Assembly: GCF_004799345.1 (NCBI RefSeq)
Contig: NZ_SSMC01000004.1
Location: 186,001 to 250,000, forward strand
Reading direction: 5' to 3'
Source of the DNA: Robertkochia marina
GTDB taxonomy: Bacteria > Bacteroidota > Bacteroidia > Flavobacteriales > Flavobacteriaceae
DNA length: 64,000 nt
Under the pieces are notes generated by a model, which saw only the letters and a list, made by a program, of their open reading frames with translations, made no database searches and had not been told where the DNA came from. How positions within the stretch are numbered: the first letter of the stretch is position 1; every line of letters starts with the position of its first letter. This document shows positions 1 to 10,983 of the stretch, piece after piece. The translations under genes were made by a program, and so were the position numbers.

Positions 1-81
1 TTCCTTAAAAAGAAGTTCTTCTTTTCTTGTAAGGAGCCAAATTTTTCTATCCAACCTTGGGCTGAGGGATTCATACATCAT
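1..81 (-). CDS. possible 5' end of a gene running off the left edge
   Basis: On the minus strand two adjacent ATG codons at 81 and 78 open a frame that stays open for about 27 codons to the edge of the window. It begins MMYESLSPRLDRK and is rich in charged residues. It lies just beyond the terminator of the DUF2911 gene and points the same way. No promoter box or family is recognisable, so this may be chance. Confidence 0.25.
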   Translation of the reverse strand, partial: MMYESLSPRLDRKIWLLTRKEELLFKE

Positions 82-151
82 TGCTTTAACCGGAACTAAA
101 ATACAATCTTCTCCTTAAAATTTCACAGGCTACCTTTTGGCAGTTTGATGT

Positions 152-182
152 AAAACAAAAAAAGGCGCCAAAATGGCGCCTT
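152..182 (-). terminator. intrinsic terminator of the DUF2911 gene
   Basis: On the minus strand an 8-bp stem (AAGGCGCC / GGCGCCTT) with a short A/T loop is followed by a run of T, about 22 bases after the DUF2911 stop codon. Confidence 0.85.
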
Positions 183-203
183 GAAAAATTTTATAACAAT
201 TAT

Positions 204-752
204 TTACTGTGCCACACTGAATGGAACAGCAACACGTGTTTGTCCCCATCCCATATGCATATGGGCACCGTTTTCTACAGCTTCAAAAGTAATAGAGAAG
301 GCATCAAGAGATTCATCGCCGCTGGAAGCAGGAACAGCAAATCTTGCTACATCCTGTTCTGCGTTATAACTGTAAGCTCCCCAGGTATCAGTGTCCTTAT
401 TGATGATAATGGTCCACTCTTCCTTTCCGGGAATACTGAAAAGACTATAAGTTCCGGCGGGAATAGTGGTTTCTCCCAAAACCATGTCCTTAAAGAAACG
501 AATTTCGGTAGCTTCATTAGCTCCCGTTCTCCAGACCTCTCCGTAGGCGGCAAGGTCAACACCGACTTCGCGCCCTTTTAACTGGGGTCGCGAATAGATA
601 ACCTTGATCAATGGCGGAGCGTTTCTTTCTGTGCGAAAGTATGCGATATCAGCCGGACTCTTATCCAGTCCGCTAAACTCCTGTGCAAAGGCTGCAGAGC
701 TGACTGTTAAACAAATTAATACTACCAAACCGGTAAAAATGTTCCTGATCAT
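204..752 (-). CDS. DUF2911 family secreted protein
   Basis: The 182-residue product starts with a signal peptide (cleavage likely after SSAAFA, about residue 23), so it is exported. The rest matches my knowledge of the DUF2911 family, common in Bacteroidota and of unknown function: IKVIYSRPQLKGR, then EVWRTGANEATEI, then IPAGTYSLFSIPGK and EWTIIINKDTDTWGAYSYN. It stands alone, transcribed away from asnB across a 254-base AT-rich gap in which I see no clear promoter box for it, and it ends in a strong terminator. Family assignment is firm; no biochemical role can be given. Confidence 0.88.
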   Translation of the reverse strand: MIRNIFTGLVVLICLTVSSAAFAQEFSGLDKSPADIAYFRTERNAPPLIKVIYSRPQLKGREVGVDLAAYGEVWRTGANEATEIRFFKDMVLGETTIPAGTYSLFSIPGKEEWTIIINKDTDTWGAYSYNAEQDVARFAVPASSGDESLDAFSITFEAVENGAHMHMGWGQTRVAVPFSVAQ

Positions 753-1006
753 TTGTGTTGTGATTTTGATTTGAAATTAAAACTACAAAAAGAAACCAGC
801 TCTCTGACGAAATATTGTATTAATATTTTTTAAAAGTAATGACTTACAATTTGAAGTGTATTGTAATAAAACAGCACATAAGAGTTATCATCTGTTATAA
901 TATTGATTTTTAATTGAATTAAATGTAATTAAAAACAGGTTTAATGTTTTTAATTAAAATAAAACAGAGCACATTTGTTACGTATTGAAATTTAAAACCA
1001 ACTCTT

Positions 1007-2677
1007 ATGTGTGGAATTGTATGTGCATTTGAACTGAAAAGAAGTGCTGAAGCCCTAAGGCCTCAGCTATTGGATATGTCTAAAAAAATCCGTCATCGCG
1101 GTCCGGACTGGAGTGGGGTTTTTAGTAATGACAAGGTGATCATGGCTCATGAAAGACTGGCTATCGTTGATCCTGCGTCAGGGAAGCAGCCCTTGATCAG
1201 TAAAGATGGAAAACTGGTTTTGGCTGCCAATGGAGAGATCTACAATCATCGCGAATTGCGTAAGGAGTTGGAAGGCTTATATGAATTTCAAACCGGATCC
1301 GATTGCGAGGTGATCCTGGGATTGTATAAAAAATATGGAACAGATTTTCTTGATCGACTCAACGGAATATTTGCTTTTGCCCTATACGATGTTGAAAGAG
1401 ATATTTACCTGGTCTCCAGAGACCATATGGGTATTATTCCGTTGTATACCGGTCGTGACCGGGAGGGCACCTTTTATGTGGCCTCCGAGCTGAAAGCCCT
1501 CGAAGGGGTTTGCTCGGCTATAGAGCTCTTTCCTCCGGGGCATTATATGATCTCCGGAAAAGAAACGTTGGAGCGCTGGTATGTCAGAGACTGGATGGAG
1601 TATGAGGCTGTTAAGGAGAATGAGAGTGATATTGCCGCCTTAAGAGATGCGCTTGAGGCTGCCGTACATCGTCAGCTGATGAGTGATGTGCCTTACGGGG
1701 TATTGCTTTCCGGCGGACTGGACTCTTCGGTGACCTCTGCCATTGCTAAAAAGTATGCTGCTAAAAGGGTGGAGACCGATGATACCAAAGAAGCCTGGTG
1801 GCCTCAGTTGCATTCCTTTTCTGTAGGTCTTGAGGGGTCACCTGATCTGAAGGCAGCGCGGCAGGTGGCCGATCATATCGGTACGGTACACCACGAGATC
1901 AAATTTACCATCCAGGAAGGTTTGGATGCTATTCGCGATGTGATCTATCATCTGGAGACCTATGACATCACCACGATCCGAGCCTCTACGCCCATGTATC
2001 TGATGGCGCGTGTTATAAGATCTATGGGTATCAAGATGGTGTTGTCGGGAGAGGGGGCTGATGAACTTTTTGGAGGGTACCTCTATTTTCACAAAGCGCC
2101 CTCTGCCAAAGACTTTCATGAAGAGACCGTAAGGAAGCTCGATAAATTGCATATGTACGACTGCCTTAGAGCCAATAAATCACTTGCGGCCTGGGGTGTG
2201 GAAGGCAGGGTACCCTTTTTAGATAAGGAGTTTATGGATGTGGCCATGCAGATGAACCCAAAAGATAAGATGATCAACGGGGAGCGAATGGAGAAGTGGC
2301 TTATTCGTAAGGCCTTTGAGTCGTACCTGCCCGAAAGTGTGGCCTGGCGCCAGAAAGAACAGTTTTCAGACGGGGTGGGGTACAGCTGGATAGATACCCT
2401 TAAAACCGTCGTTGCAGAACAGGTGACCGATGAGCAGCTGGCCAATGCTGCCTACAGGTTTCCGATACAGCCTCCCGGTTCTAAAGAAGAGTACTTTTAC
2501 CGCAGCATCTTCGAGGAGCATTTTCCGTCAGACGCCGCTGCCCTTAGTGTGCCCTCGGTGCCCTCAGTAGCTTGCAGCACCCCGATCGCATTAGAGTGGG
2601 ATGAAGCCTTTAAAAATATGAATGATCCCAGTGGAAGAGCTGTGGCTTTCGTTCATGAAGAAGCCTATGTGAAGTAG
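1007..2677 (+). CDS. asnB: asparagine synthetase B (glutamine-hydrolysing)
   Basis: Makes asparagine from aspartate, ATP and glutamine in the cytosol. The protein begins MCGIV, so Cys2 is exposed after Met removal as the glutaminase nucleophile. The N-terminal amidotransferase half (about residues 2-190) includes RHRGPD and TGSDCEVI. The synthetase half carries the pyrophosphate loop SGGLDSS near residue 235 and GEGADELFGGY further on. At 556 residues it matches the usual AsnB length. It is a single-gene unit closed by a terminator; the upstream sequence holds only a one-mismatch -7 box (CACATTTG). Confidence 0.97.
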   Translation: MCGIVCAFELKRSAEALRPQLLDMSKKIRHRGPDWSGVFSNDKVIMAHERLAIVDPASGKQPLISKDGKLVLAANGEIYNHRELRKELEGLYEFQTGSDCEVILGLYKKYGTDFLDRLNGIFAFALYDVERDIYLVSRDHMGIIPLYTGRDREGTFYVASELKALEGVCSAIELFPPGHYMISGKETLERWYVRDWMEYEAVKENESDIAALRDALEAAVHRQLMSDVPYGVLLSGGLDSSVTSAIAKKYAAKRVETDDTKEAWWPQLHSFSVGLEGSPDLKAARQVADHIGTVHHEIKFTIQEGLDAIRDVIYHLETYDITTIRASTPMYLMARVIRSMGIKMVLSGEGADELFGGYLYFHKAPSAKDFHEETVRKLDKLHMYDCLRANKSLAAWGVEGRVPFLDKEFMDVAMQMNPKDKMINGERMEKWLIRKAFESYLPESVAWRQKEQFSDGVGYSWIDTLKTVVAEQVTDEQLANAAYRFPIQPPGSKEEYFYRSIFEEHFPSDAAALSVPSVPSVACSTPIALEWDEAFKNMNDPSGRAVAFVHEEAYVK

Positions 2678-2704
2678 GTGGATCGATTGAATTTTAGCGA
2701 GTTG

Positions 2705-2735
2705 AAGCACCTGTTGCACCGCAGGTGCTTTTTCC
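2705..2735 (+). terminator. intrinsic terminator after asnB
   Basis: An 8-bp stem (AGCACCTG / CAGGTGCT) with an 8-base loop is followed by TTTTT. It starts about 30 bases after the asnB stop. Confidence 0.85.
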
Positions 2736-2801
2736 ACAATTAATGTTGATAACTTGGATGCATTAAACAGCGCTCATCCCTGATGTTTGGTCGTGTTTTG
2801 T

Positions 2802-2809
2802 TATATTTG
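2802..2809 (+). promoter_or_regulatory. -7 box of the gyrB promoter
   Basis: TATATTTG fits the Bacteroidota -7 consensus TAnnTTTG and lies 36 bases before the gyrB start codon. No TTG stands at the usual 17-23 base distance; the nearest TTTG (2786) is too close. Confidence 0.55.
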
Positions 2810-2842
2810 TCTGTTTGACAGAACGACCTAATATCTTAATAG

Positions 2843-4786
<1,944 letters not shown>

Positions 4787-4810
4787 TAAATAATCATATC
4801 ATCTTTATAT

Positions 4811-4842
4811 AAAACTCACTTTTTAAAGTGAGTTTTATTTTG
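4811..4842 (+). terminator. intrinsic terminator after gyrB
   Basis: An A/T-rich stem (AAAACTCACTTT / AAAGTGAGTTTT) with a two-base loop runs into ATTTTG, 25 bases after the gyrB stop. Confidence 0.8.
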
Positions 4843-4872
4843 CCTTAACGTTTAAATTTTAATCTATTCATT

Positions 4873-5883
4873 ATGAAAAAATGCCTCCTTATTTTGTGTG
4901 TCGCACTTACCTCGGTGTTGCAGGCTCAAAATGATTTTGATGTTATTCTCGCCGCAGGGGTAGATGACGCTCAGAAATTTGCCTCCGATTACCTGGCTCC
5001 CGGAACTAACGGTTTAATGCACAGTATGAATAACGGGTGGTTTAATTCAGGAGAAGCCAAGCCATTTCTTGGTTTTGAAGTGTCAGTGATAGCCAATGGG
5101 GCGCTTGTGAGTGATGCAGACAGGTCTTTTACCATGAATGTGGCCGACTATGATAATATTCAATTCGCTGATGGGTCGTCCTCTAAAACGGTGGCGACAG
5201 CCCTGGGAGAAAATAACCCTGATGTTGATGTGGTGCTAACCTATGATGATCCTCTTTTTGGAGATCAAACGGTTGAGGTTACCTTACCTAATGGTATCGG
5301 TAATGCGGCTTCCCTCATCCCCTCTGCTTTTATACAGGCCGGAGTTGGGTTGTTTAAGGGGACTGAGTTGAAGGCCCGCTTTGTGCCCAAGGTAGAGTTC
5401 GATGGCGTTACCACTGAGCTCTACGGGGTTGGTTTGCAGCACGAGTTTACCCAATGGTTACCGGCAGATAAGTTGCTTCCCGTAGCTATATCAGGTTTGG
5501 CAGCCTATACGACGCTGAGCGGATCTTATGATTTTACCGCCTCTTCGGGAATAGAAGGAGAAGACCAACGGGTGGAAAATAAAACAAATACCTGGTTGTT
5601 TGAAGCAGTAGCAAGTACCAAACTGCCGGTGATCAATTTTTACGGTGCCCTGGGGTATATTACAGGAGAATCTTCTTCTGATATTTTAGGAACCTACAGG
5701 GTTACTAATGGGTTGTTAACCACCGAGGATATTGTAGATCCGTTTTCAGTGCAGAGTGAGGTGAGCGGGGTAAGAGCTACCCTGGGAGCCAAATTAAAGC
5801 TGGCTTTCTTCCGTTTTAATGTCGATTATACCTTCGCTGAATTTGACAGCTTCTCGGTAGGTCTGAACTTTGGTTTCAGGTAG
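4873..5883 (+). CDS. secreted/outer-membrane protein, probably DUF6588 family
   Basis: The 336-residue protein has a signal peptide (MKKCLLILCVALTSVLQAQ) and ends in an aromatic strand with terminal residue Arg (FSVGLNFGFR), close to the pattern of outer-membrane beta-barrels. The second half alternates short hydrophobic stretches typical of beta strands. It resembles the DUF6588 family of Bacteroidota as I remember it, a weaker match than most here; function is unknown. It lies between the gyrB terminator and a tandem repeat that begins at its own stop codon. Confidence 0.7.
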   Translation: MKKCLLILCVALTSVLQAQNDFDVILAAGVDDAQKFASDYLAPGTNGLMHSMNNGWFNSGEAKPFLGFEVSVIANGALVSDADRSFTMNVADYDNIQFADGSSSKTVATALGENNPDVDVVLTYDDPLFGDQTVEVTLPNGIGNAASLIPSAFIQAGVGLFKGTELKARFVPKVEFDGVTTELYGVGLQHEFTQWLPADKLLPVAISGLAAYTTLSGSYDFTASSGIEGEDQRVENKTNTWLFEAVASTKLPVINFYGALGYITGESSSDILGTYRVTNGLLTTEDIVDPFSVQSEVSGVRATLGAKLKLAFFRFNVDYTFAEFDSFSVGLNFGFR

Positions 5884-5900
5884 CAGGTAGCAGGTAGCAG
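5877..5900. repeat. short tandem repeat at a stop codon
   Basis: The 7-base unit CAGGTAG occurs three times in a row plus CAG. The TAG in the first unit is the stop codon of the upstream gene. Confidence 0.8.
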
Positions 5901-6066
5901 TTTGCGGAGGATGATGCTAAAAAAATAGAGCGTTGGTTAATCTTCGCTTCTTTGCTCCTTTGCTTCTTTACCCTTTCCGAAGGAGGAATTATCATAAATA
6001 CATAACACTCCTGAAGAATCCCGGCAAATAGAACGCTTATCATACAGCCGATTATGTTAAAATTAG

Positions 6067-6074
6067 TAGTTTTG
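6067..6074 (+). promoter_or_regulatory. -7 box of the mdh promoter
   Basis: TAGTTTTG fits TAnnTTTG and lies about 42 bases before the mdh start. No matching -33 TTG is visible. Confidence 0.5.
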
Positions 6075-6115
6075 TAGTCGCTTAAAATCAACGTCTAAAT
6101 TATAATCTTATTTAT

Positions 6116-7042
6116 ATGAAAGTAACAGTAGTAGGTGCAGGGGCTGTAGGAGCCAGTTGTGCCGAGTACATCGCCATTAAGGACTTCGCTTCTGAGGTTG
6201 TTGTTCTGGATATTAAAGAAGGTCTGGCAGAAGGGAAGGCTATGGACCTTATGCAAACTGCTTCTTTAAATGGTTTTGATACCAAGATCACCGGAACCAC
6301 CGGAGATTACTCAAAAACTGCAGGAAGTGATATCGCTGTTATTACCAGTGGTATTCCAAGAAAGCCCGGAATGACTCGTGAAGAGCTGATCGGTATTAAT
6401 GCAGGAATTGTAAAGGATGTGGCTACCAACCTGGTAAAGCACTCTCCTGATGTGATCCTGATCGTGGTGAGTAACCCTATGGATACCATGACCTACCTGG
6501 CACATAAAGTAGCCGGACTTCCTGAGCACCGTATCATCGGAATGGGAGGAGCTCTGGATAGTGCGCGTTTCAAATACAGGTTGGCTGAAGCCCTGGAAGC
6601 TCCTATCTCTGATGTAGACGGGATGGTGATCGGGGGTCACAGCGATACCGGAATGTTACCACTTACACGTTTAGCTACAAGAAACTCTGTACCCGTTTCA
6701 GAATTCCTTTCAGCAGAGCGTCTTGAGCAGGTAAAAGAAGATACTAAGGTAGGTGGGGCTACGCTTACCAAATTACTGGGTACCAGTGCCTGGTATGCTC
6801 CGGGAGCTGCTGTTTCTGCATTAGTTCAGGCCATTGCCTGCGATCAGAAAAAAATGTTCCCTTGCTCAGTAAAACTTAACGGAGAGTACGGTCTGGAAGA
6901 TATCTGTATCGGTGCTCCGGTGTTGATCGGACGCAACGGAATTGAGAAAATCGTCGAGATCGAACTGGATGAGCAGGAAAAGCAAAAACTGTCAGAAAGT
7001 GCCGAGGGTGTAAGAAAAACTAACGCGCTTCTAGAGGCTTAG
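6116..7042 (+). CDS. mdh: malate dehydrogenase
   Basis: Interconverts malate and oxaloacetate with NAD in the TCA cycle. The 308-residue protein has the nucleotide loop GAGAVG (residues 7-12), the mobile loop PRKPGMTRE (about 81-89) whose Arg marks malate rather than lactate specificity, SNPMD (119-123), and the catalytic His in GGHSDTGM (His175). Length and sequence fit the lactate-dehydrogenase-like MDH of Bacteroidota. It is a single-gene unit with its own -7 box and a strong terminator. Confidence 0.96.
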   Translation: MKVTVVGAGAVGASCAEYIAIKDFASEVVVLDIKEGLAEGKAMDLMQTASLNGFDTKITGTTGDYSKTAGSDIAVITSGIPRKPGMTREELIGINAGIVKDVATNLVKHSPDVILIVVSNPMDTMTYLAHKVAGLPEHRIIGMGGALDSARFKYRLAEALEAPISDVDGMVIGGHSDTGMLPLTRLATRNSVPVSEFLSAERLEQVKEDTKVGGATLTKLLGTSAWYAPGAAVSALVQAIACDQKKMFPCSVKLNGEYGLEDICIGAPVLIGRNGIEKIVEIELDEQEKQKLSESAEGVRKTNALLEA

Positions 7043-7074
7043 TCTACACTACGACACATAACCAATTAAGTATC

Positions 7075-7112
7075 AACCCTGTGAGAACCATTGTTTTCAC
7101 AGGGTTTTTCAT
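7075..7112 (+). terminator. intrinsic terminator after mdh
   Basis: A 10-bp stem (AACCCTGTGA / TTCACAGGGTT, one base offset) with an 11-base loop is followed by TTTTTC. Confidence 0.8.
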
Positions 7113-7135
7113 GTTTTAAATCCCCTAAAAAATTA

Positions 7136-7166
7136 TTGTCAGTTCATACGGGATATGCTATATTTG
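7136..7166 (+). promoter_or_regulatory. secDF promoter
   Basis: TTG (7136-7138), a 20-base spacer, then TATATTTG (7159-7166): a full match to the Bacteroidota promoter. The start codon follows 36 bases after the box. Confidence 0.8.
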
Positions 7167-7202
7167 GCCGTTTGAAAGAAATGACCATTAAATAATTAAA
7201 GA

Positions 7203-10181
7203 ATGCAGAACAAAGGACTTATCAGACTTTTTGCTATTTTATTTGGGTTGGTCAGCATTTACCAGCTGTCCTTCACTTTTGTAGCAAACAAGGTGGAAAA
7301 TGAGGCCGAAGCCTACGCCATGAGTACCGTTACCGATGCGGAAGAAGATTATGTGGCAAAGCGGGAGGCTGTTGAATCGAGGTATTTGGATTCCCTCTCA
7401 GGCCAGGAAGTATTTAACCTGGGTGTAAGTAGCTATACCTATAGCGAAGTAAAAGACAAAGAGCTCAACAAAGGGCTTGACCTGAAAGGTGGTATCAATG
7501 CCATTCTTCAGATCTCTGTTAAGGACATCCTTCGCGGATTGGCCGATAACTCAAAAGACCCCGTATTTAACGAGGCACTGGTCAGAGCAGATGAGGCTTC
7601 TAAAGACAGCCAGGATGATTATGTAGACCTGTTCTTCGAGGAGTTCGAAGCTATTGCAGGATCTACGAAACTTGCCTCTCCTGATATCTTCGCCAACAAG
7701 ACTCTGAGCGAAGAGATCAACTTCCAAATGAGTAATGAAGAGGTAAAGCCTATTATCAGAAGAAAGATCGATGAGTCTATTGTTTCCGCTTTTGAAGTAC
7801 TGCGTAAGCGTATTGATAAATTCGGTGTTACCCAGCCTAATATTCAGCGTCTGGGTACTTCAGGTAGAATCCTTGTTGAATTACCCGGAGCAAAGAATGT
7901 TGACCGTGTAAAGAATCTTCTTCAAAGTACCGCCCAGCTTGAGTTCTGGGAGACTTTTAAGACAGAAGAGGTAACTCCTTTCCTGATCAATGCTAATAAC
8001 ACCCTCCAAAGTCTTGTAGAGACCAGGCAAGAGGTTGTTGAAGAAGAGGTTTCTGAGATCGATTCACTTCTTTCTGATGCCGCTCAGGACTCTTTGGATA
8101 TTGCTAACCAGAACAATCCTTTGTTTGATCTTATCGTAAGCGGTGGATTCCAGGGGTCTCCAATGATCGCAACAGTAGCAATTAAGGATACTGCCCAGTT
8201 TACATCATACCTGAGAAGGTCTGAGGTAACTGCTCTGCGTCCTGCTTCCTTGCAGTATGCGAAGTTTGTATGGGGAATGCCTGCTAAAAATTCAGAGGTC
8301 GTAAATCTGTACGCCCTGAAAAGCAACAGAAATAACGAGCCTGCAATGAACGGAGACGTGATCACCGATGCAGCTCAATCATTTGATATTGCCGGACGTC
8401 CTGCTGTAAGTATGCAGATGAATACGCGTGGAGCGAAGATCTGGGAAGAACTTACAGGAAAAGCCTTCCGTGAAGGAGGTAATATTGCCATCGTTCTTGA
8501 TAATATCGTTTACTCAGCTCCGGGAGTTTCTAAAGGAGCCATTACAGGGGGTAACTCTGAGATCTCCGGAGACTTTACTCTGGAAGAGGCTGATGACCTT
8601 GCCAACGTTCTGAGAGCCGGTAAACTTCCTGCTTCTGCAGAGATCATTCAATCAGATATTATCGGTCCGTCATTAGGGCAGGAGGCTATCGACAGCGGTA
8701 TGACCTCTTTCCTGATCGCTATGGTGCTGGTACTGATCTGGATGGTATTCTACTATGGTAAAGCCGGTATTTTTGCCGACGTGGCCCTGGTATTCAACAT
8801 CGTACTGATCTTTGGTGTACTGGCCGGTCTGGGTGCTGTTTTGACTCTTCCCGGTATTGCAGGTATCGTGCTTACCATAGGTATGTCGGTAGATGCGAAC
8901 GTACTGATCTATGAGAGGATCAAAGAGGAGGTAAAGAAAGGTAAAGGACAAATGCAGGCCATTGCTGATGGTTTCAGCAACGCCTTGTCTTCTATCCTTG
9001 ATGCCAACATTACCACCGGGCTTACAGCGATCATCCTGTTGTTATTTGGTACCGGACCTATTCAGGGATTTGCTACCACCTTATTGATCGGTATTGCAAC
9101 TTCGCTCTTCACAGCCATCTTTGTAACCCGTCTGCTTATTGAGTGGTACCTAAAGAATGGTGAGAAAAGACTTGACTTCTACACAGGTGTTACCAAGAAC
9201 CTGTTTACTAATATTAATATCAACTTCCTGTCTAAGCGTAAGATCTCTTATATGATCTCAGGAGCCTTGGTATTGGTGAGTGCGATCATGCTCTTTACCA
9301 AAGGCCTTGATGGAGGTGTAGACTTCGTAGGAGGTCGTTCTTATACCGTTCGTTTTGTGGATCCGGTGAATCCTTCAGAGATCGCTAATGATCTGAACGC
9401 TGCTTTCGGAACGGCTGAGGTGAAAACCTTTGGTAATCCGAACCAGGTGAAAATAACTACGAAGTATAAGGTAGAAGAGGAAGGATCTTCTGTAGATGAA
9501 GAGATCCAGAACGCTATGTTCAACGCCCTTCAGAAATACCTGCCGGAAGGAATTACCTATAAGGAATTTGTTCAGGGTAGTGATGAAAAGTCGATAGGAA
9601 TTGTTCAGGCTATTAAAGTCGGACCGACCATCGCCGATGATATCAAGAAAAATGCGGTTTGGGCTATCCTTGGGTCCCTTGCCATTGTATTCCTTTATAT
9701 TCTTCTGCGTTTTAATAAATGGCAATTCTCTCTTGGAGCGGTTACTGCCGTATTCCATGATGTGGTGATCGTATTGGGAATCTTCTCGGCATTCTCGAGT
9801 ATTATGCCGTTCAACATGGAGATCGACCAGGCGTTTATTGCAGCGATACTTACCGTGATCGGTTACTCTCTGAATGATACCGTGGTTGTATTTGACCGTA
9901 TCCGTGAGGTGATCAAGGGTAAAGGCTGGAGAGGTGGAGATAACGTCAATGAGGCGTTAAACAGTACCTTGAGCCGTACGCTGAATACCTCGCTTACTAC
10001 CCTGGTAGTACTGCTTGCCATCTTCATCTTTGGAGGTGAATCGCTGAGAGGATTTATGTTTGCCATGATCATTGGTATCATTGTAGGTACCTACTCATCA
10101 TTGTTCATTGCTACTCCGGTAATGTTCGATACCCTTGAATCGAGAGGTAAGAGTAAAAAGAAGGAAGCAGTAGATGCTTAA
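7203..10181 (+). CDS. secDF: fused protein translocase subunit SecDF
   Basis: Proton-driven accessory subunit that helps pull proteins through SecYEG. This is the fused form usual in Bacteroidota (992 residues). TM1 lies near the N-terminus, followed by LDLKGGI (about 93-99) and the large periplasmic domain. A SecD-type block of five membrane segments is centred on GMSVDANVLIYERIKEE. The SecF half begins near residue 670 with its own first TM segment, DGGVDFVGG, and a second block containing GYSLNDTVVVFDRIRE. The periplasmic domain carries an extra acidic insertion around residues 275-300. It has its own promoter and terminator; yajC is about 25 kb away. Confidence 0.97.
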   Translation: MQNKGLIRLFAILFGLVSIYQLSFTFVANKVENEAEAYAMSTVTDAEEDYVAKREAVESRYLDSLSGQEVFNLGVSSYTYSEVKDKELNKGLDLKGGINAILQISVKDILRGLADNSKDPVFNEALVRADEASKDSQDDYVDLFFEEFEAIAGSTKLASPDIFANKTLSEEINFQMSNEEVKPIIRRKIDESIVSAFEVLRKRIDKFGVTQPNIQRLGTSGRILVELPGAKNVDRVKNLLQSTAQLEFWETFKTEEVTPFLINANNTLQSLVETRQEVVEEEVSEIDSLLSDAAQDSLDIANQNNPLFDLIVSGGFQGSPMIATVAIKDTAQFTSYLRRSEVTALRPASLQYAKFVWGMPAKNSEVVNLYALKSNRNNEPAMNGDVITDAAQSFDIAGRPAVSMQMNTRGAKIWEELTGKAFREGGNIAIVLDNIVYSAPGVSKGAITGGNSEISGDFTLEEADDLANVLRAGKLPASAEIIQSDIIGPSLGQEAIDSGMTSFLIAMVLVLIWMVFYYGKAGIFADVALVFNIVLIFGVLAGLGAVLTLPGIAGIVLTIGMSVDANVLIYERIKEEVKKGKGQMQAIADGFSNALSSILDANITTGLTAIILLLFGTGPIQGFATTLLIGIATSLFTAIFVTRLLIEWYLKNGEKRLDFYTGVTKNLFTNININFLSKRKISYMISGALVLVSAIMLFTKGLDGGVDFVGGRSYTVRFVDPVNPSEIANDLNAAFGTAEVKTFGNPNQVKITTKYKVEEEGSSVDEEIQNAMFNALQKYLPEGITYKEFVQGSDEKSIGIVQAIKVGPTIADDIKKNAVWAILGSLAIVFLYILLRFNKWQFSLGAVTAVFHDVVIVLGIFSAFSSIMPFNMEIDQAFIAAILTVIGYSLNDTVVVFDRIREVIKGKGWRGGDNVNEALNSTLSRTLNTSLTTLVVLLAIFIFGGESLRGFMFAMIIGIIVGTYSSLFIATPVMFDTLESRGKSKKKEAVDA

Positions 10182-10212
10182 TTCAAAAAATAGATCTTCG
10201 GATCACAAGTCA

Positions 10213-10251
10213 TAAAAAAAGCCATCTGAAACAAATCAGATGGCTTTTTTA
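10213..10251. terminator. bidirectional terminator between secDF and the zinc-ribbon gene
   Basis: AAAAAAGCCATCTGA pairs with TCAGATGGCTTTTTT around a 6-base loop. A and T runs on both flanks let it serve secDF on the plus strand and the convergent gene on the minus strand. Confidence 0.9.
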
Positions 10252-10295
10252 ATCCCTGGTAATTTAGAAATAACACAGGTCGTAGTCAAGGTTAG

Positions 10296-10727
10296 CTAGG
10301 ATCTTAATGAGCTTGTGAATACCCGTATCCCCGGAACAGAAGGCTTTGGTAGTTTGCCCTTTCTTTCGGGATAGGAACACACTTTACAGGTACGATCAGA
10401 AGTTGATAACTGGTTTCTTAATGCCGGTTGCTGCTTGTTCATGATATCCTCATAGGATAGCCATTGGGTATTAGCAGAAATTTCTCCATGACTGGTGAGC
10501 TTCTCTGCCCGGCATCGCGGACAACACTCTGTCTCGTTTTGAAAATCTTTGGCACTTTCATTCATTACGATCAAGGTCCTGATCTTTGATTTGTCTAGTT
10601 TTCTTTCCTTAAGGTACAGTTTGATCTTGTCTTGGGTTTCCGGTGCTAACTTCACAGCAGTAAAGGTGGCAAAGTAAGCAAGTTCAAGATCGGTTAATTC
10701 CCCTAAGGCAGCACGTATTAAATTCAT
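10296..10727 (-). CDS. uncharacterised protein with two CxxC pairs (zinc-ribbon-like)
   Basis: I do not recognise a family. The 143-residue product is soluble. Its C-terminal half has CCPRC (about residues 68-72) and CKVC (about 114-117), spaced like the two knuckles of a zinc ribbon, and ends in a basic tail rich in Lys, Arg and Ser. The N-terminal half looks helical (LIRAALGELTDLELAYF). It could bind nucleic acid or protein through zinc; this is inference. A -7 box lies upstream, so it is probably an independent gene. Confidence 0.75.
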   Translation of the reverse strand: MNLIRAALGELTDLELAYFATFTAVKLAPETQDKIKLYLKERKLDKSKIRTLIVMNESAKDFQNETECCPRCRAEKLTSHGEISANTQWLSYEDIMNKQQPALRNQLSTSDRTCKVCSYPERKGKLPKPSVPGIRVFTSSLRS

Positions 10728-10750
10728 GTTTAGTGAGTTAGTTTGTTGAT

Positions 10751-10758
10751 CAAATATA
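10751..10758 (-). promoter_or_regulatory. -7 box for the zinc-ribbon gene
   Basis: Reads TATATTTG on the minus strand, 24 bases before the start codon. No -33 TTG at the expected spacing. Confidence 0.5.
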
Positions 10759-10983
10759 AATAGAAAATCGGGATGTAAATTGTTAAACCCTGGTAAAAAC
10801 GGGTTTCAATTATCAACAAGATGTTGATATTCAGGGGTGTAGACCTCTGGCAAATGGTGTATTTCATCGATGATGAAGTTGCTAAATACTTGAAAATCAA
10901 AGCTTTGAACTTAAAGCCTTGTTTTTAAAGTTCTGATAATCACGATGTTAATAACTGTGAAAAAAAGTTTTTAACCAAGTAAG

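Noticed and set aside
8428-8613. Open frames inside secDF, gyrB, guaB and other long genes
   Set aside because: They lie within well-supported genes in other frames, with no independent evidence.
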